Shown one piece after another: positions 10,221 to 19,588 of a stretch of 64,000 nucleotides of DNA (its first letter is position 1; every line of letters begins with the position of its first letter). Source of the stretch: Amycolatopsis alba DSM 44262 (GTDB lineage Bacteria > Actinomycetota > Actinomycetes > Mycobacteriales > Pseudonocardiaceae); contig NZ_KB913032.1 of the NCBI RefSeq assembly GCF_000384215.1, forward strand, positions 1,017,021-1,081,020. Reading direction: 5' to 3'. The notes beneath the pieces were generated by a model. That model worked only from the letters and a program-made list of their open reading frames with translations, did not search any database and was not told the origin of the DNA. Made by a program: the position numbers and the translations under genes.

Positions 10221-11065
10221 CGACATGATGGCACCCCCTGATCTTCTGATGCACACGGGAGAAAGATCATTTGCAGAAGAGGTTTTGCGCCATGCGCATA
10301 AGGTGCGCGATGACCGCACTGAATGCAGATTTCCAGACATGAACACGGTTCACAAATCGTTCGAGTGAACGTGGATTCGAAAGTTACTCTTAGTTGCGAT
10401 CAGGCCTCCAGCTTCACGGTATAGACAACTCGAACGGGTCTCGATGGCACTTGCTGCCGCGATCAGGGATTGACGGGCGAGCACGCACGAGAGTGATTCT
10501 GCACGTGCATCTACCCATGCAGACTAGGTGCAGGAGTGCGCAGTGTGTACATGCGAGGAGAACCGTGAATATTCCAAGGTATGGCGGAGCCATCGGAGGC
10601 ACTGCCGGCAGGCGGCGTGATGTCCCGACAACTGTCACCAGTGACTTGGTTCGAGTAGCCATGCTGCCAGGCGCTGGGGCTGTCGACGCCCTGCCTCAGC
10701 CAAGGTGTGGGCGTTACTGCCCTCCCGTGGGACACCGGAAGATCAAGTGCCCCTGGGCCCATTCCGGTTCACGAGAGTCATCTGGTCGCCGCCCGGCGCT
10801 GGGGCTCGATGAGCATGGAGAAGGTCCAGAACGCCGTCGGCGACATCCCCAACCGGCACCCGACCGGAGATGTTTCGGTCATCTACGAGGTGTCCACGTG
10901 GAGCACCCCAGCGACACAACCGCCACGCCGGGATGGATCTTCATTGAGGCGATCCCCGGACGGCGCGAACTGCTTCGCTAGCATCCACGACGTGTCCACC
11001 GGGAACGCTGTGAAGGGAACGATGTGACTCTTTCAGGACTGCCTGACCTCGGCCAGGAGTAACGC
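10221..11065. other. Gene-poor gap
   Basis: Plus-strand frames such as 10394-10981 and 10707-11027 are open, but they have atypical composition, no recognisable domain and no consistent ribosome site. A GTG at 10564 with GAGGAG upstream opens a frame whose product resembles nothing I know. I call no gene here. Confidence 0.4.
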
Positions 11066-11641
11066 ATGACAGACGCACGACAGTCCTATGTCGACGAGGT
11101 GGCCCGCCTCGTCGGCTGGCAGCCTGGGGACTTCCGGCCCGAGGTGGACGGGGAAACTCTTGAGCGTGAGTTGGGTACTCCGTTGCCCGACGACTTCAAG
11201 GATTTGCTGACCCGCTTCCCGTCAGGGGCTTACCGGGACAGCATCGAGGTCGGCAACCCGGCACAAAGTGCCGATGCACTCGCGGACACCAAACGGCACA
11301 ACGATCAACTCTTGGAGATCTTCGCCGACGAGTACACCGGCTACCTCAAAGGCGTGTCTTATCGCCTTTTCCCCGAGCCCGGTGGGCTGTACCCGTGGGG
11401 GCGCCACGACGCGGGTGGCACGTTCTGGTGGATCACCGATTCGGCCGACCCGAACACTTGGCGGATCGCCTACAACGACCGGGACGACTGGCACGAACAC
11501 CCTGGGCCGATGTCCAAGGTCATCCACGAGATCCTGACAAGCACCGGCGAGGACAACATCCTTGGCTGGGACATGGCCGGGAAACCGGTGGACTTCACCG
11601 GTTTCGTCGGAGACCGGATGATCTACTACCCGGCGACGTGA
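11066..11641 (+). CDS. SMI1/KNR4 (SUKH) family protein, likely immunity protein
   Basis: 191 residues with SUKH features: acidic N-terminal helix, then GTPLPDDFKDLLTRFPSGAYRDSIEV, the PEPGGLYPWGRHDAGGTFWWITD block and a conserved Trp-rich centre. SUKH proteins are a major class of immunity proteins in bacterial polymorphic-toxin systems. The gene lies 1.5 kb beyond the RHS toxin locus on the opposite strand, so it could protect against a lost or distant toxin rather than this RHS protein. No toxin partner is directly adjacent. Confidence 0.85.
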   Translation: MTDARQSYVDEVARLVGWQPGDFRPEVDGETLERELGTPLPDDFKDLLTRFPSGAYRDSIEVGNPAQSADALADTKRHNDQLLEIFADEYTGYLKGVSYRLFPEPGGLYPWGRHDAGGTFWWITDSADPNTWRIAYNDRDDWHEHPGPMSKVIHEILTSTGEDNILGWDMAGKPVDFTGFVGDRMIYYPAT

Positions 11642-11886
11642 CGCACGACCGCCTAGTCCGGAAACCGAGACCACCGGACCTGGCCGTCAAGGCACCGCAG
11701 CGTCACCCCATCCCCCAGATCGTGTCGAGCACCGCGACTGTGACGCGTGTTCATGGCACATCGTGGCCCCTGACGACGTCGACATCTGCCGACCACATGC
11801 ACCGACCGGAGGACGGGTGCGCCGCGCGTGGCCATACCTAGCCGGCTCTTCGCCCGGATCGGTCCGGTGTCGGAGATCAGTTCGTC
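11642..11886. other. Convergent spacer
   Basis: Spacer between the SUKH gene and the minus-strand 99-aa gene. No gene or perfect hairpin recognised. Confidence 0.4.
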
Positions 11887-12186
11887 TTACCGGTCGTTCG
11901 CCTGGATCACCCATGCGGAAGGGTCCCGCGCGCTCGGGTCGCGGACACGGTCAGTGAGCAGGAAGCCCGGCAGCTCCACCCCATACTCTTCGGTGAGCCG
12001 GAAAGTGCCGCCGAGCGCTCCAGGATCCCAGCCGAGGGCGAGCGCGCGCTCGATCAGGAACCGGACGTCGGCAGGCTCCGGGTACGAACCATCGGTCGCG
12101 GCCGGGGTCCAGCCCACGCTCATGGCCTTCGAGAGCAGATCGGCCTCCAGCGCACGGCCGTTCTTGCCGCCACCCCAGACACGCAC
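11887..12186 (-). CDS. Small acidic hypothetical protein, possibly immunity-associated
   Basis: 99 residues containing GKNGRALEADLLSKAMSVGW, YPEPADVRFLIERALALGWDP and LTEEYGVELPGFLLTDRVRDP. I cannot name a family; composition and size suit a cytoplasmic immunity or accessory protein. The start is uncertain: the frame is open upstream to a TAA, giving VDWHRCVRVR before the GTG used here, so the N-terminus may be truncated or begin at an unusual codon. It lies 127 bp downstream of the HEAT-repeat gene on the same strand, consistent with an immunity-gene tail to the RHS locus. Confidence 0.55.
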   Translation of the reverse strand: MRVWGGGKNGRALEADLLSKAMSVGWTPAATDGSYPEPADVRFLIERALALGWDPGALGGTFRLTEEYGVELPGFLLTDRVRDPSARDPSAWVIQANDR

Positions 12187-12312
12187 CCTGACGCAGCGAT
12201 GCCAGTCGACGCCGTCGCCGGCAACACCACGGCGTACTACTCGGTGACGGCTTTAGCCGACGATCCGTGACCTCCGGTAGCTGACGCCGGGCTCGATCGG
12301 CCGCACCGCGCG

Positions 12313-13104
12313 TCACGTCGTGTCGTCGAGTTGCCAGATCTTGTCGAGTGGCGGAATTTGATTGTTGAGGATCTGATCAAGTTCGGCCTGTTCTCCTCGT
12401 AGGGAGTGGCTGTGCTCTCGCAGAGAGTTGTGGTCGCCCAGGGAGCCGAGTGCACGTGCGGCCGCGACGCGTACTTTTGCCTGCCTGTCTCCCAGTGCCT
12501 TGACGAGCAGCGGATGTACTGGATGAGCGAGGACGTCGTCAGCCGACCCTGCGTGACGGAGGCGGCGTACTGCGTCTGCCGCGGCTTCGCGGACCCGAGG
12601 AGAACGGTCGGTGAGCCCGCCCGCCACGGGATCGAGTGCCATCAGATCGGCCATATCGGCCAGGCCGAGCATCGCGCCGAGGCGAAGAGAGGCGAAGCGA
12701 TGCTTGGCCATCCGCGTGTAGTCACCGAGCGCGTCCACACTCCGCAGACGCGAGTAGCCGAATTGACGGGCAGTGGGAGGTGGCTCTCCTAAAAAGAACT
12801 CGGTGAAAAGTGCGACCCATTTCGCCCCTCTGGCTCGCGCCAGAGTGACGGGGCGGATGAAGTCGGGAAGGAATTCTGGATCTCGGTGGGGGTTGCGTTC
12901 GACGAGGACTCTACTCGCCAACGCCGCGGTCTCGTGGTGTCTCGCCGCGGCCCGGATGACCGCGACGAGACTTATATCGAGAGTGAGACTGTCCGAGGCA
13001 ACCAGGCCGCGGACGTACTCGGAGTCGACCGGATCGCGGCGGAGCTCGGCGAAGATCGCCGCCGCATCGGCGCTCAGTGGCTCGTTGCCGAATGCATCCG
13101 TCAC
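12313..13104 (-). CDS. HEAT-repeat protein, candidate immunity protein for the RHS toxin
   Basis: 263 residues. The second half contains HEAT-like helix pairs: HRFASLRLGAMLGLADMADL, SPRVREAAADAVRRLRHAG and DRQAKVRVAAARALGSLGDHNSL. The N-terminal 45 residues are rich in Asp/Glu. The GTG start shares one base with the RHS stop codon (TAGTG), so translation is coupled. HEAT-repeat proteins are known among immunity proteins of polymorphic toxins. The acidic protein directly following a gene that ends in a very basic C-terminal domain supports toxin-immunity pairing, but this is inferred from context. Confidence 0.85.
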   Translation of the reverse strand: MTDAFGNEPLSADAAAIFAELRRDPVDSEYVRGLVASDSLTLDISLVAVIRAAARHHETAALASRVLVERNPHRDPEFLPDFIRPVTLARARGAKWVALFTEFFLGEPPPTARQFGYSRLRSVDALGDYTRMAKHRFASLRLGAMLGLADMADLMALDPVAGGLTDRSPRVREAAADAVRRLRHAGSADDVLAHPVHPLLVKALGDRQAKVRVAAARALGSLGDHNSLREHSHSLRGEQAELDQILNNQIPPLDKIWQLDDTT

Positions 13105-16100
13105 TAACCGAACCTCATCCCGTACAGACAGCCCACACCATAGCCGAGGTATTTAATCCATTTGTTCCCTAGATTGCCCCAGGCATTGGCGAATGCGTTG
13201 GCCTTCTGAAGGCATCGCCAGGAGAATACGCGGTAGAAGAGGATCGACCTTGCTCGGGTCGCCTGGTAGCCGTTGCCCACGTATTGAAGGCCGCGGGCCA
13301 TGCCGACAGCCCATCGGACCATCAGGCTTTTGCTGGTGCGTTTGACCCACGGCCAGGCGGTGCGTTGCACCCACGGGATGGCTTTGGAGTTGATCCAGTG
13401 TCCGGCTCGTTTCATGTCGTTCAGGAAGCCCCTGCCGATGCCGCCGAAGCAGCGGATCATCGATCGCGGTCCGCGCGGCACGCACTGCCCGGTCAGGTCG
13501 GTCTCGTTGACGGGGTCGCCGTAGACGTAGTCGTAGTCGTTGGCGGATCCGCCGTCGACCGGGTCGGCGGAGAGGAACCGGCCGAGCAGCGGACTGTAGG
13601 GCCGTGCGCCCATCTGGACGATGGACAGTGCGCCGGCGTGTTCGTAGCCGCGTTGGTGGCGTCCGAGCCAGCCGTAGTCCATTTGCCCTGGCTGGTTGTC
13701 GGGGACGGCGTCGGTGTTGACGCTGCCGGTGGTGTCGAGCGGCTCTCCGAAGGGAGTGTAGGTGCGTGAGTCGCCGACCTGTTTGCCCGTGTCGTCGCAG
13801 GTGGCGGCGATGTTCCCGCGAACGTCGGGCAGGTCCCAGGTCGCTGTCGGGTGTTCGGCGCCGTGGCGGACGGTGTAGAGGACACCTCCGGGCAGGCTGA
13901 TGCTTTGTGTGAGCAGCCGCTTGTCGGGGCTGAGCGTCAGGTCGGCGCTGTCGCCCTCGGCCGTGTGGGACAGAAGTACGTCGGTTACGGCATCGCCCTG
14001 GGACGCGGAGCGTCTGGTGATGCGGTCGGTGGCGTCGCGCACGTAGGCGACGTCTGCGGCATCGGGGCCGACGGTGCGGGCGGTGAGGTGGCGTTCGGTG
14101 CTGTCCCAGCCGAGGTAGGTGGTGGAGGCTCCGGTGGTGAATTCGACGGTGTTTCCGTGGGAGTCGTATTTGATCCCGGTGGTGGCGTTGGCCCCGGTGG
14201 TGACGAGGAGCCGGTCCGCCGCGTCGTAGCAGTAGCCGGTTTCGGCGGTGCCTGTAGCAGTCTGGTCGAGCAGGCGGACGCGGTTGGTGTTGAGTCCGGC
14301 GTTGGTTTGCGTGCCGGCGGGGCAGGCCGCGGAGGGTGAGATGAAGTCGTAGGTGTAGTGGTGGCCGGGGACGTAGGCTTCCACGAGCCGGCCGGCGCTG
14401 TCGTACTGGTAATTCGGTCCGTCGGGCCGAGCATCGCTGCCGCTGTGTGTCTCGTCGACGACGGTGCCTGCCCGTGTCCGGGTTACTTCGGATGTGATGG
14501 TGCGGTTGTCGCTGGTTTTCCAGGTCAGCGCGCTGGTCTTTCCGGCTGGGTCTGCTCCGATTCCGGTCAGGCTGGCACCATTGGCATAGGCGACGGTCGC
14601 CGCCTCCCCTGCGCTGTCGTAGGTCGCGGTGGCCAGGGTGGCGGTGCCCAACTTGACCGTCAGGAGGCGTCCCGCGTCGTCGTAGGTGTAGGCCGTGGTC
14701 TGCGGGGCGTCGGCGGGGTTGGGTGGTGTCACCGTCTGCTGGCCGACCCTGCCTGCGAGGTCGTAGGTGGTGCTGGTGCGGGTTCCGTGGACGTCGGTGT
14801 AGGCGACGGTCCGGCCGAGCCGGTCGGTCTGGGTGGTGATGGTGCCGAGGTTGTCCGCGACCGTGGTGGTGAGCGGATCGCCGCCTGCCGCGTAGGTCGT
14901 GGTGACCGTGCGGGCGGCGGCCGCGGAGTTGTGGGGTGATGTCACAGCGATGACGCGGTCACGGGCGTCGTAGGTCGTGCAGATCCAGTCGCCGGCGACC
15001 GACTTGGCGACGACACGCCCCGAGGGGTCATAGACGTCCTCGATGACACGCGGCGTGCCGGTTGCCGGTGCCGCGGACGTGATGGATTTCGGCAGACCGC
15101 CCTGATTCACCGCAGGGCTGCCAGGGACGCAAGGGTTGGCTCGGGTCTCGGTGTCGCCGTAGTTGGTCGTCGTGGACGCGACGGCACCAGAGGGCATGCT
15201 CTTCGCGGTTTGCCGGAGATAGCCCGTCCCGTGTGTTTCGTAGCTGGTGCCCTCGGTGAGCTGGGTCGCGCCAGTTCCGGTGGTGGTGCTGGTCGCCAGG
15301 CCGAAGATGGGGTCAAGACCGTTCTGGCCGTAGTGGGTCGTGGTGACCTTGTCAGGGACACCATGGGACTCGCTGTTCGTGGTCGAGGTCGTGAGTCCGT
15401 AGCGCGGCCTGAGCTGGCTGCCGGGGACCAGTTCCTGGACACCTGTGGGGGTGGTCCAGTTCAGGTCGAGCTTGGCGTAGCCGCCGTTGTCGTAGTAATC
15501 GATCCGGATCTTCTTGACTTGTCCCGGCGAGTCGCTGCGGACTGTCGCCTCCCGCCAGGCGGGGTTGCTGATCTGCCAGTAGTCCATGACCAGCTGGTCG
15601 TCGATCCACATGCGGATGCCGTCGTCGACGTAGGCCCGCAGCCGGTAGTCACCGGCCGCGGGGAACACGATCTCGCCGGTGAGGCGGAGGGAGAAGACGT
15701 CGGTCGTGAGGCCCGGGGTTACTGCGGTGCCGTACTCCCACGAGCTCTTGAGAGCGCCCGTCGAATCACCGATCCCGGTGGCGTATGCCTTGGGCGCGCC
15801 CGTGAGCGACAGGTTGTCATAGAACGCGGCACCCAGTCCGCGCAGGTTCTCGTCATACCCGGTGCGCGTGTTGGGCACGGTGCTCGCGCATGCTGCGGTG
15901 GGCGTCTGTCCCGTAAAGCACGATGCCGGTGCCGGGCCGTACTTGTCTGTCGGGCGGTCCGCATGGTCGTAGACCGTGGCGGACACCCGTCCTGCCGGAT
16001 CGGTGCTTGTCAGCTGGAGGTCGCGGGAGTTCCAGGTCTGGCTGGTGACTTTGCCGGTGGCGTCGGTGCTCGACAGCATCCGGTCGGCGTCGTCATAGGT

Positions 16101-19100
16101 GACCTTGCTGAAGAACCCGGCGGCCGGGGTCAGCCCGGCGACGGTGGCCTTGGTCGTTCTGGCCGCTGGGTCGTACAGGTAGCCCCGTTCCGGGCGGGCC
16201 TGGTTCGGCATCGGGGCCGGGCTGACGATCTTGGTTACTCGCGGTTTTCCGGCGACCTGTTCGTAGGTGATCTCGCTGCGGTCGTCCGCAGGCTGGTTGC
16301 CGGGGTTGGCGGCGAGCCAGTCGACGACAAGCGGCGAGCGGTGTCCCGTCAGCAGGCCGTCGGTGTTGTAGGTGTAGTCGTTGTTCTCCGAACCGGGGTC
16401 CTCGATCCGGGCCAGGCGGCCCTGGGAGTACCACAGGCGGGTTTCGGTGCCGTCCCAGTAGCTCACGCGGCACAGCATCTGCGCGGAGGCGGTCGCGTCA
16501 GCCCCGGCAGGAGGGGTGCTCCCGCTGTAGCAGTCGTTCCCGGCCCGCGCGTAGTGCAGGATCTGGGAACGCTGGGATACGGGGTCCTTGATCTCACGCA
16601 GCCGCGACGGGGTTCCGTCGTAGACGTACTGCAAGATGGCGGGCTTGCGGCCGTCGAGAACAGTGGACTGGCTCTCGAGCTTGCCGGTCGATCCGAAGAC
16701 GAACACGGTGCCGGCCTCGGTCAGGGTGACCCGCCCGGCGGTGTCCAGGGCCAGGATCCCATCCTCGTTCTCGGGCGCGGTGTAGCCGCCGGTGCTCTTC
16801 TTGGTCCAGGTGTGCTTCGCACCGGTGGCGTCGGTCAGGACGATGTTCTGGTCGGTGACCTTGGCTTCGGTGTAACTGGCTCCGGCACCGGTCAGGTCGG
16901 CCGACAGCGACCAGCCGCGGGGCAGCGCCGGGAGATCGTTGGTGTACAGCCACTCGGCAGGGACGATCTGCGGAGAGACCGTCGTGTTGTCGGTCGTGCG
17001 GACGAAGAGGGTCATCCGGGCAGCGCCGGTCGCCTCGGCGTTCTCGACCTTGATGGGCACTCGCTGACCGGCGGTGAGCGTGACGTTGGTGGACTGGGTC
17101 CAGTTCACGTCACTGGGGACGCCGACGTCGTAGACCTTGGCGTTGTTGATCCAGACGACCGCGCCGTCGTCGTGCACGCCGGCGAACTGATAGGTGCCGG
17201 TCTTCGGTGCTTCGAAGAAGCCTTCCCAGCGCGTGACGAACCAATCCGCGGCCAAGGCGGGCGCGAACGGGGAGTCCGTGCGCCAGTCGACGTTGACCTG
17301 GGGTTCGGTGCGGACGAGCGTCGGCTGCTGGGCGTCACTGATCAGACCGTTGTGGGAGAGGTCCGCGAAGTAGGACGCCTTGAGCCCTCGGCTGTCGGCT
17401 TGCTGCGAGTTGTACGCGAAGGTGACTCCCGCGGTACCGGCGACGGTGGTGAACGTCGGCGATTCCTGGGACGTGCTGAGGTTGCCGTTGGCGAGGTTGA
17501 CCGAGAACGGTCCCGCGGTGTCGACCGGGGAAGGGCCGTGGTCACCGATGCGCTGGTCGACCTTGAGGTGACCGATCCAGGTCGGTGTGATCGTGGTGCC
17601 GCCGCTGAAGGTCATCGCCTGCCAGGTGTAGGCGACGCCGTCCTGCAGAATCCCCGCCGGAACGGTCCAGGTCGGGGTCGGGAGGCATCCGGACTCGACC
17701 ACGACCCCGGACTTGGCGTCGGCGCCGGTCGCGATCCGGAAGCAGTACTTGACCGCGTCGCCGTCCGGGTCGGTCACCGGCTTCACCGACAAGGTCGGCG
17801 TGAGCGACGTCGACACAGTGCCATCAGCCGGTGCGACGAGCGTGGTCGCCGGGGCCGGTGAGCCGGTGTCGACGGTCAGGGTGGCGTTGAGGTTCTTGTA
17901 GGTCCAGGTTCCGGCGTTCTCGGCGCCGATCAGCATGAAGAACACGGAGCCGTCACGAGCGTTGACCCGGTCGCGGATGAACCCGGTCAGCCCCTCGCCG
18001 ACGAAACTGCCGACGTCGCCGACAAGCGCGCTGGTCATGTAGCCGCCGACGCCGTTGAAGTTGAACGCGGACGCGTGGTGCAGGTTCGCGTTCCAGGTCT
18101 TCAGGGAGCCGACGACGCTGGTGTTGCGGGTCAGGTCCATGCGGGCGCCGACGACGGTCTTGCCGAACAGCGGCGTGTAGTCCACGTTGAAGACGCTGCG
18201 GTTGTAGGTGTCGCCCTTGGCCTGGCTGTTACCGATCCGCAGGCCGCAGGCGTCACAGTTCGTGCCATCGGACCGGTACGAGTGGGACTCTTTGACCCCG
18301 TAGGTGAAGGTGGGGTCCACATAGACCGGGAAGATGCGTTTCGGGTCGCGCAGCCAGTTCGCGTCGACGGCGACGGTGAGCCACCAGTCGGCCCCGGCCT
18401 GCTCGAGGGAGTAGGTGCCGCCGGTCATCGCGGGCGCGGTGTCGCCGTTGCCCGCGGAGTCCCAGGTCTCGATCGGCGGCATCACGATCTTCGCCGCACC
18501 CGCCTGGTCGGCGAGGACGACGGTGCCGTTCTCCAGTTTCGGGGTCAGGCCGCCGGTGTTGAGTTTGAACTTCCACGACGACCGCCCATCGGCGGGCAGG
18601 CGCTTGAGCTTGATGGTCTCTTTGACCGCGCCCGGCGTGACCTCGTACTCCAGGTCCGTCCCCGCCGCGACCTCCGGATACGTGACGGAATCACCCTTCA
18701 CCGCGGCGGTCGAGCCGGCGGCCTTGTCCATCGCGAGGCTCGCGATGTGCCCGCCGGACTCGACCTGCAGCACGGCGGCGTCGTCGGCCTTCGTCGCCAG
18801 CGACGGGCTCAGCGGATGCTGATCCGCCTCGGCCCGCTTCGTCGCGGGATCGGTCGACAGAGTGGTCTGGACCGGCCGCCAGTTCCCGGCCGCGTCCTGC
18901 ACGTTCAGCGGCTCGTTCGACTGCCGCACCGACCTGGTGCCGTCAGGGTTCTCGTACTCGGTGACGAACATCGACCGCGACACCGGCTTCGACCGCTGCG
19001 CATCGAAATGACTGCCCGAACCACGATCAAGCCGGTTACTGGCACTGAAATCCGCTGATGAGGGAGCCGCAGGCGGCGCAGTTTGCGGGGTCGGAGAGGT

Positions 19101-19262
19101 CAGAACGGGGACGTCGCGAGGGTCGATCGGAGCACGAGCAGCTTCTGCTCTCGGCGGCGTGGATACCGCCTGTGCGCTGCTGACGACCAGTGTGGCGATC
19201 AGGGCCAGGGTCAAGCTCCTGACCCACCGGGTTCTCTCAACGGCATGACGCGATCTGAACAC
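13104..19262 (-). CDS. Secreted RHS/YD-repeat polymorphic toxin with DNRLRE and two PA14 domains
   Basis: 2052 residues. GTG 19262 is chosen because GGGAGGGG precedes it and the product then begins with a basic signal peptide (WVRSLTLALIATLVVSSAQA). Order: secretion signal; Ala/Pro-rich segment; a DNRLRE-type carbohydrate-binding region around residues 325-480; a PA14 domain ~624-760 (DWFVTRWEGFFEAPKTGTYQF); RHS/YD repeats; a second PA14 ~1137-1280 (FPAAGDYRLRAYVDDGIRMWI); further YD repeats; the RHS core ~1867-1926 ending RFLSADPVDGG...NETDLTG. The last ~126 residues are unrelated to RHS and form the variable toxin region. PA14 and DNRLRE suggest glycan or surface binding. Toxicity is inferred from architecture. 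Confidence 0.93.
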   Translation of the reverse strand: MFRSRHAVERTRWVRSLTLALIATLVVSSAQAVSTPPRAEAARAPIDPRDVPVLTSPTPQTAPPAAPSSADFSASNRLDRGSGSHFDAQRSKPVSRSMFVTEYENPDGTRSVRQSNEPLNVQDAAGNWRPVQTTLSTDPATKRAEADQHPLSPSLATKADDAAVLQVESGGHIASLAMDKAAGSTAAVKGDSVTYPEVAAGTDLEYEVTPGAVKETIKLKRLPADGRSSWKFKLNTGGLTPKLENGTVVLADQAGAAKIVMPPIETWDSAGNGDTAPAMTGGTYSLEQAGADWWLTVAVDANWLRDPKRIFPVYVDPTFTYGVKESHSYRSDGTNCDACGLRIGNSQAKGDTYNRSVFNVDYTPLFGKTVVGARMDLTRNTSVVGSLKTWNANLHHASAFNFNGVGGYMTSALVGDVGSFVGEGLTGFIRDRVNARDGSVFFMLIGAENAGTWTYKNLNATLTVDTGSPAPATTLVAPADGTVSTSLTPTLSVKPVTDPDGDAVKYCFRIATGADAKSGVVVESGCLPTPTWTVPAGILQDGVAYTWQAMTFSGGTTITPTWIGHLKVDQRIGDHGPSPVDTAGPFSVNLANGNLSTSQESPTFTTVAGTAGVTFAYNSQQADSRGLKASYFADLSHNGLISDAQQPTLVRTEPQVNVDWRTDSPFAPALAADWFVTRWEGFFEAPKTGTYQFAGVHDDGAVVWINNAKVYDVGVPSDVNWTQSTNVTLTAGQRVPIKVENAEATGAARMTLFVRTTDNTTVSPQIVPAEWLYTNDLPALPRGWSLSADLTGAGASYTEAKVTDQNIVLTDATGAKHTWTKKSTGGYTAPENEDGILALDTAGRVTLTEAGTVFVFGSTGKLESQSTVLDGRKPAILQYVYDGTPSRLREIKDPVSQRSQILHYARAGNDCYSGSTPPAGADATASAQMLCRVSYWDGTETRLWYSQGRLARIEDPGSENNDYTYNTDGLLTGHRSPLVVDWLAANPGNQPADDRSEITYEQVAGKPRVTKIVSPAPMPNQARPERGYLYDPAARTTKATVAGLTPAAGFFSKVTYDDADRMLSSTDATGKVTSQTWNSRDLQLTSTDPAGRVSATVYDHADRPTDKYGPAPASCFTGQTPTAACASTVPNTRTGYDENLRGLGAAFYDNLSLTGAPKAYATGIGDSTGALKSSWEYGTAVTPGLTTDVFSLRLTGEIVFPAAGDYRLRAYVDDGIRMWIDDQLVMDYWQISNPAWREATVRSDSPGQVKKIRIDYYDNGGYAKLDLNWTTPTGVQELVPGSQLRPRYGLTTSTTNSESHGVPDKVTTTHYGQNGLDPIFGLATSTTTGTGATQLTEGTSYETHGTGYLRQTAKSMPSGAVASTTTNYGDTETRANPCVPGSPAVNQGGLPKSITSAAPATGTPRVIEDVYDPSGRVVAKSVAGDWICTTYDARDRVIAVTSPHNSAAAARTVTTTYAAGGDPLTTTVADNLGTITTQTDRLGRTVAYTDVHGTRTSTTYDLAGRVGQQTVTPPNPADAPQTTAYTYDDAGRLLTVKLGTATLATATYDSAGEAATVAYANGASLTGIGADPAGKTSALTWKTSDNRTITSEVTRTRAGTVVDETHSGSDARPDGPNYQYDSAGRLVEAYVPGHHYTYDFISPSAACPAGTQTNAGLNTNRVRLLDQTATGTAETGYCYDAADRLLVTTGANATTGIKYDSHGNTVEFTTGASTTYLGWDSTERHLTARTVGPDAADVAYVRDATDRITRRSASQGDAVTDVLLSHTAEGDSADLTLSPDKRLLTQSISLPGGVLYTVRHGAEHPTATWDLPDVRGNIAATCDDTGKQVGDSRTYTPFGEPLDTTGSVNTDAVPDNQPGQMDYGWLGRHQRGYEHAGALSIVQMGARPYSPLLGRFLSADPVDGGSANDYDYVYGDPVNETDLTGQCVPRGPRSMIRCFGGIGRGFLNDMKRAGHWINSKAIPWVQRTAWPWVKRTSKSLMVRWAVGMARGLQYVGNGYQATRARSILFYRVFSWRCLQKANAFANAWGNLGNKWIKYLGYGVGCLYGMRFG
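13110..13488 (-). other. Variable C-terminal toxin domain of the RHS protein (about 126 aa)
   Basis: Begins after the RHS core motif ending in DLTGQC. It has about 20 Lys/Arg, one Asp and no Glu, eight Trp, four Cys and several amphipathic or hydrophobic stretches (AIPWVQRTAWPWVKR, LGYGVGCLYGMRFG). I see no nuclease, deaminase or ADP-ribosyltransferase motif. The composition is compatible with a membrane-active or nucleic-acid-binding toxin; the activity is unknown. Confidence 0.6.
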
Positions 19263-19588
19263 CAGCGGTCCCCTCCCTCGTAACGGTTTTCCCGTCACCC
19301 CGATCCCCGTCGCGGGCGCGTGAACGCCGCTCCGAGGAGACGGCCGCTTGTGCGAGGAATCTCCCCGAACCGCATTACCGACCGAATAGCCGGTTTTGCC
19401 CAGCCGAGCCGTTGATCGCCGAAACCATGCACCGTCGTTACACCACCTGTTGAGGTGAACCTCACCATTGCCAAAGTGCCCATGGATGCCGTAAAGACAC
19501 AGTTCGCGATACCCGACCGCCGGATGAGCGTCCACCTAGGTGACATGCGACTGAACGGCGTGCTCGCCTCACCCCCGGCAGGAGATCC
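19263..19588. other. Divergent promoter region between RHS and membrane-protein genes
   Basis: 326 bp with no gene. It must carry both promoters, but no clear -35/-10 pair stood out. The two ribosome sites are strong (GGGAGGGG for RHS, GGCAGGAG for the membrane protein). Confidence 0.5.

Noticed and set aside
15210..17861. 883-codon plus-strand ORF antisense to the RHS gene
   Set aside because: Its composition mirrors the GC-skewed third codon positions of the RHS gene; no domain, no consistent start, and the RHS frame is unambiguous.
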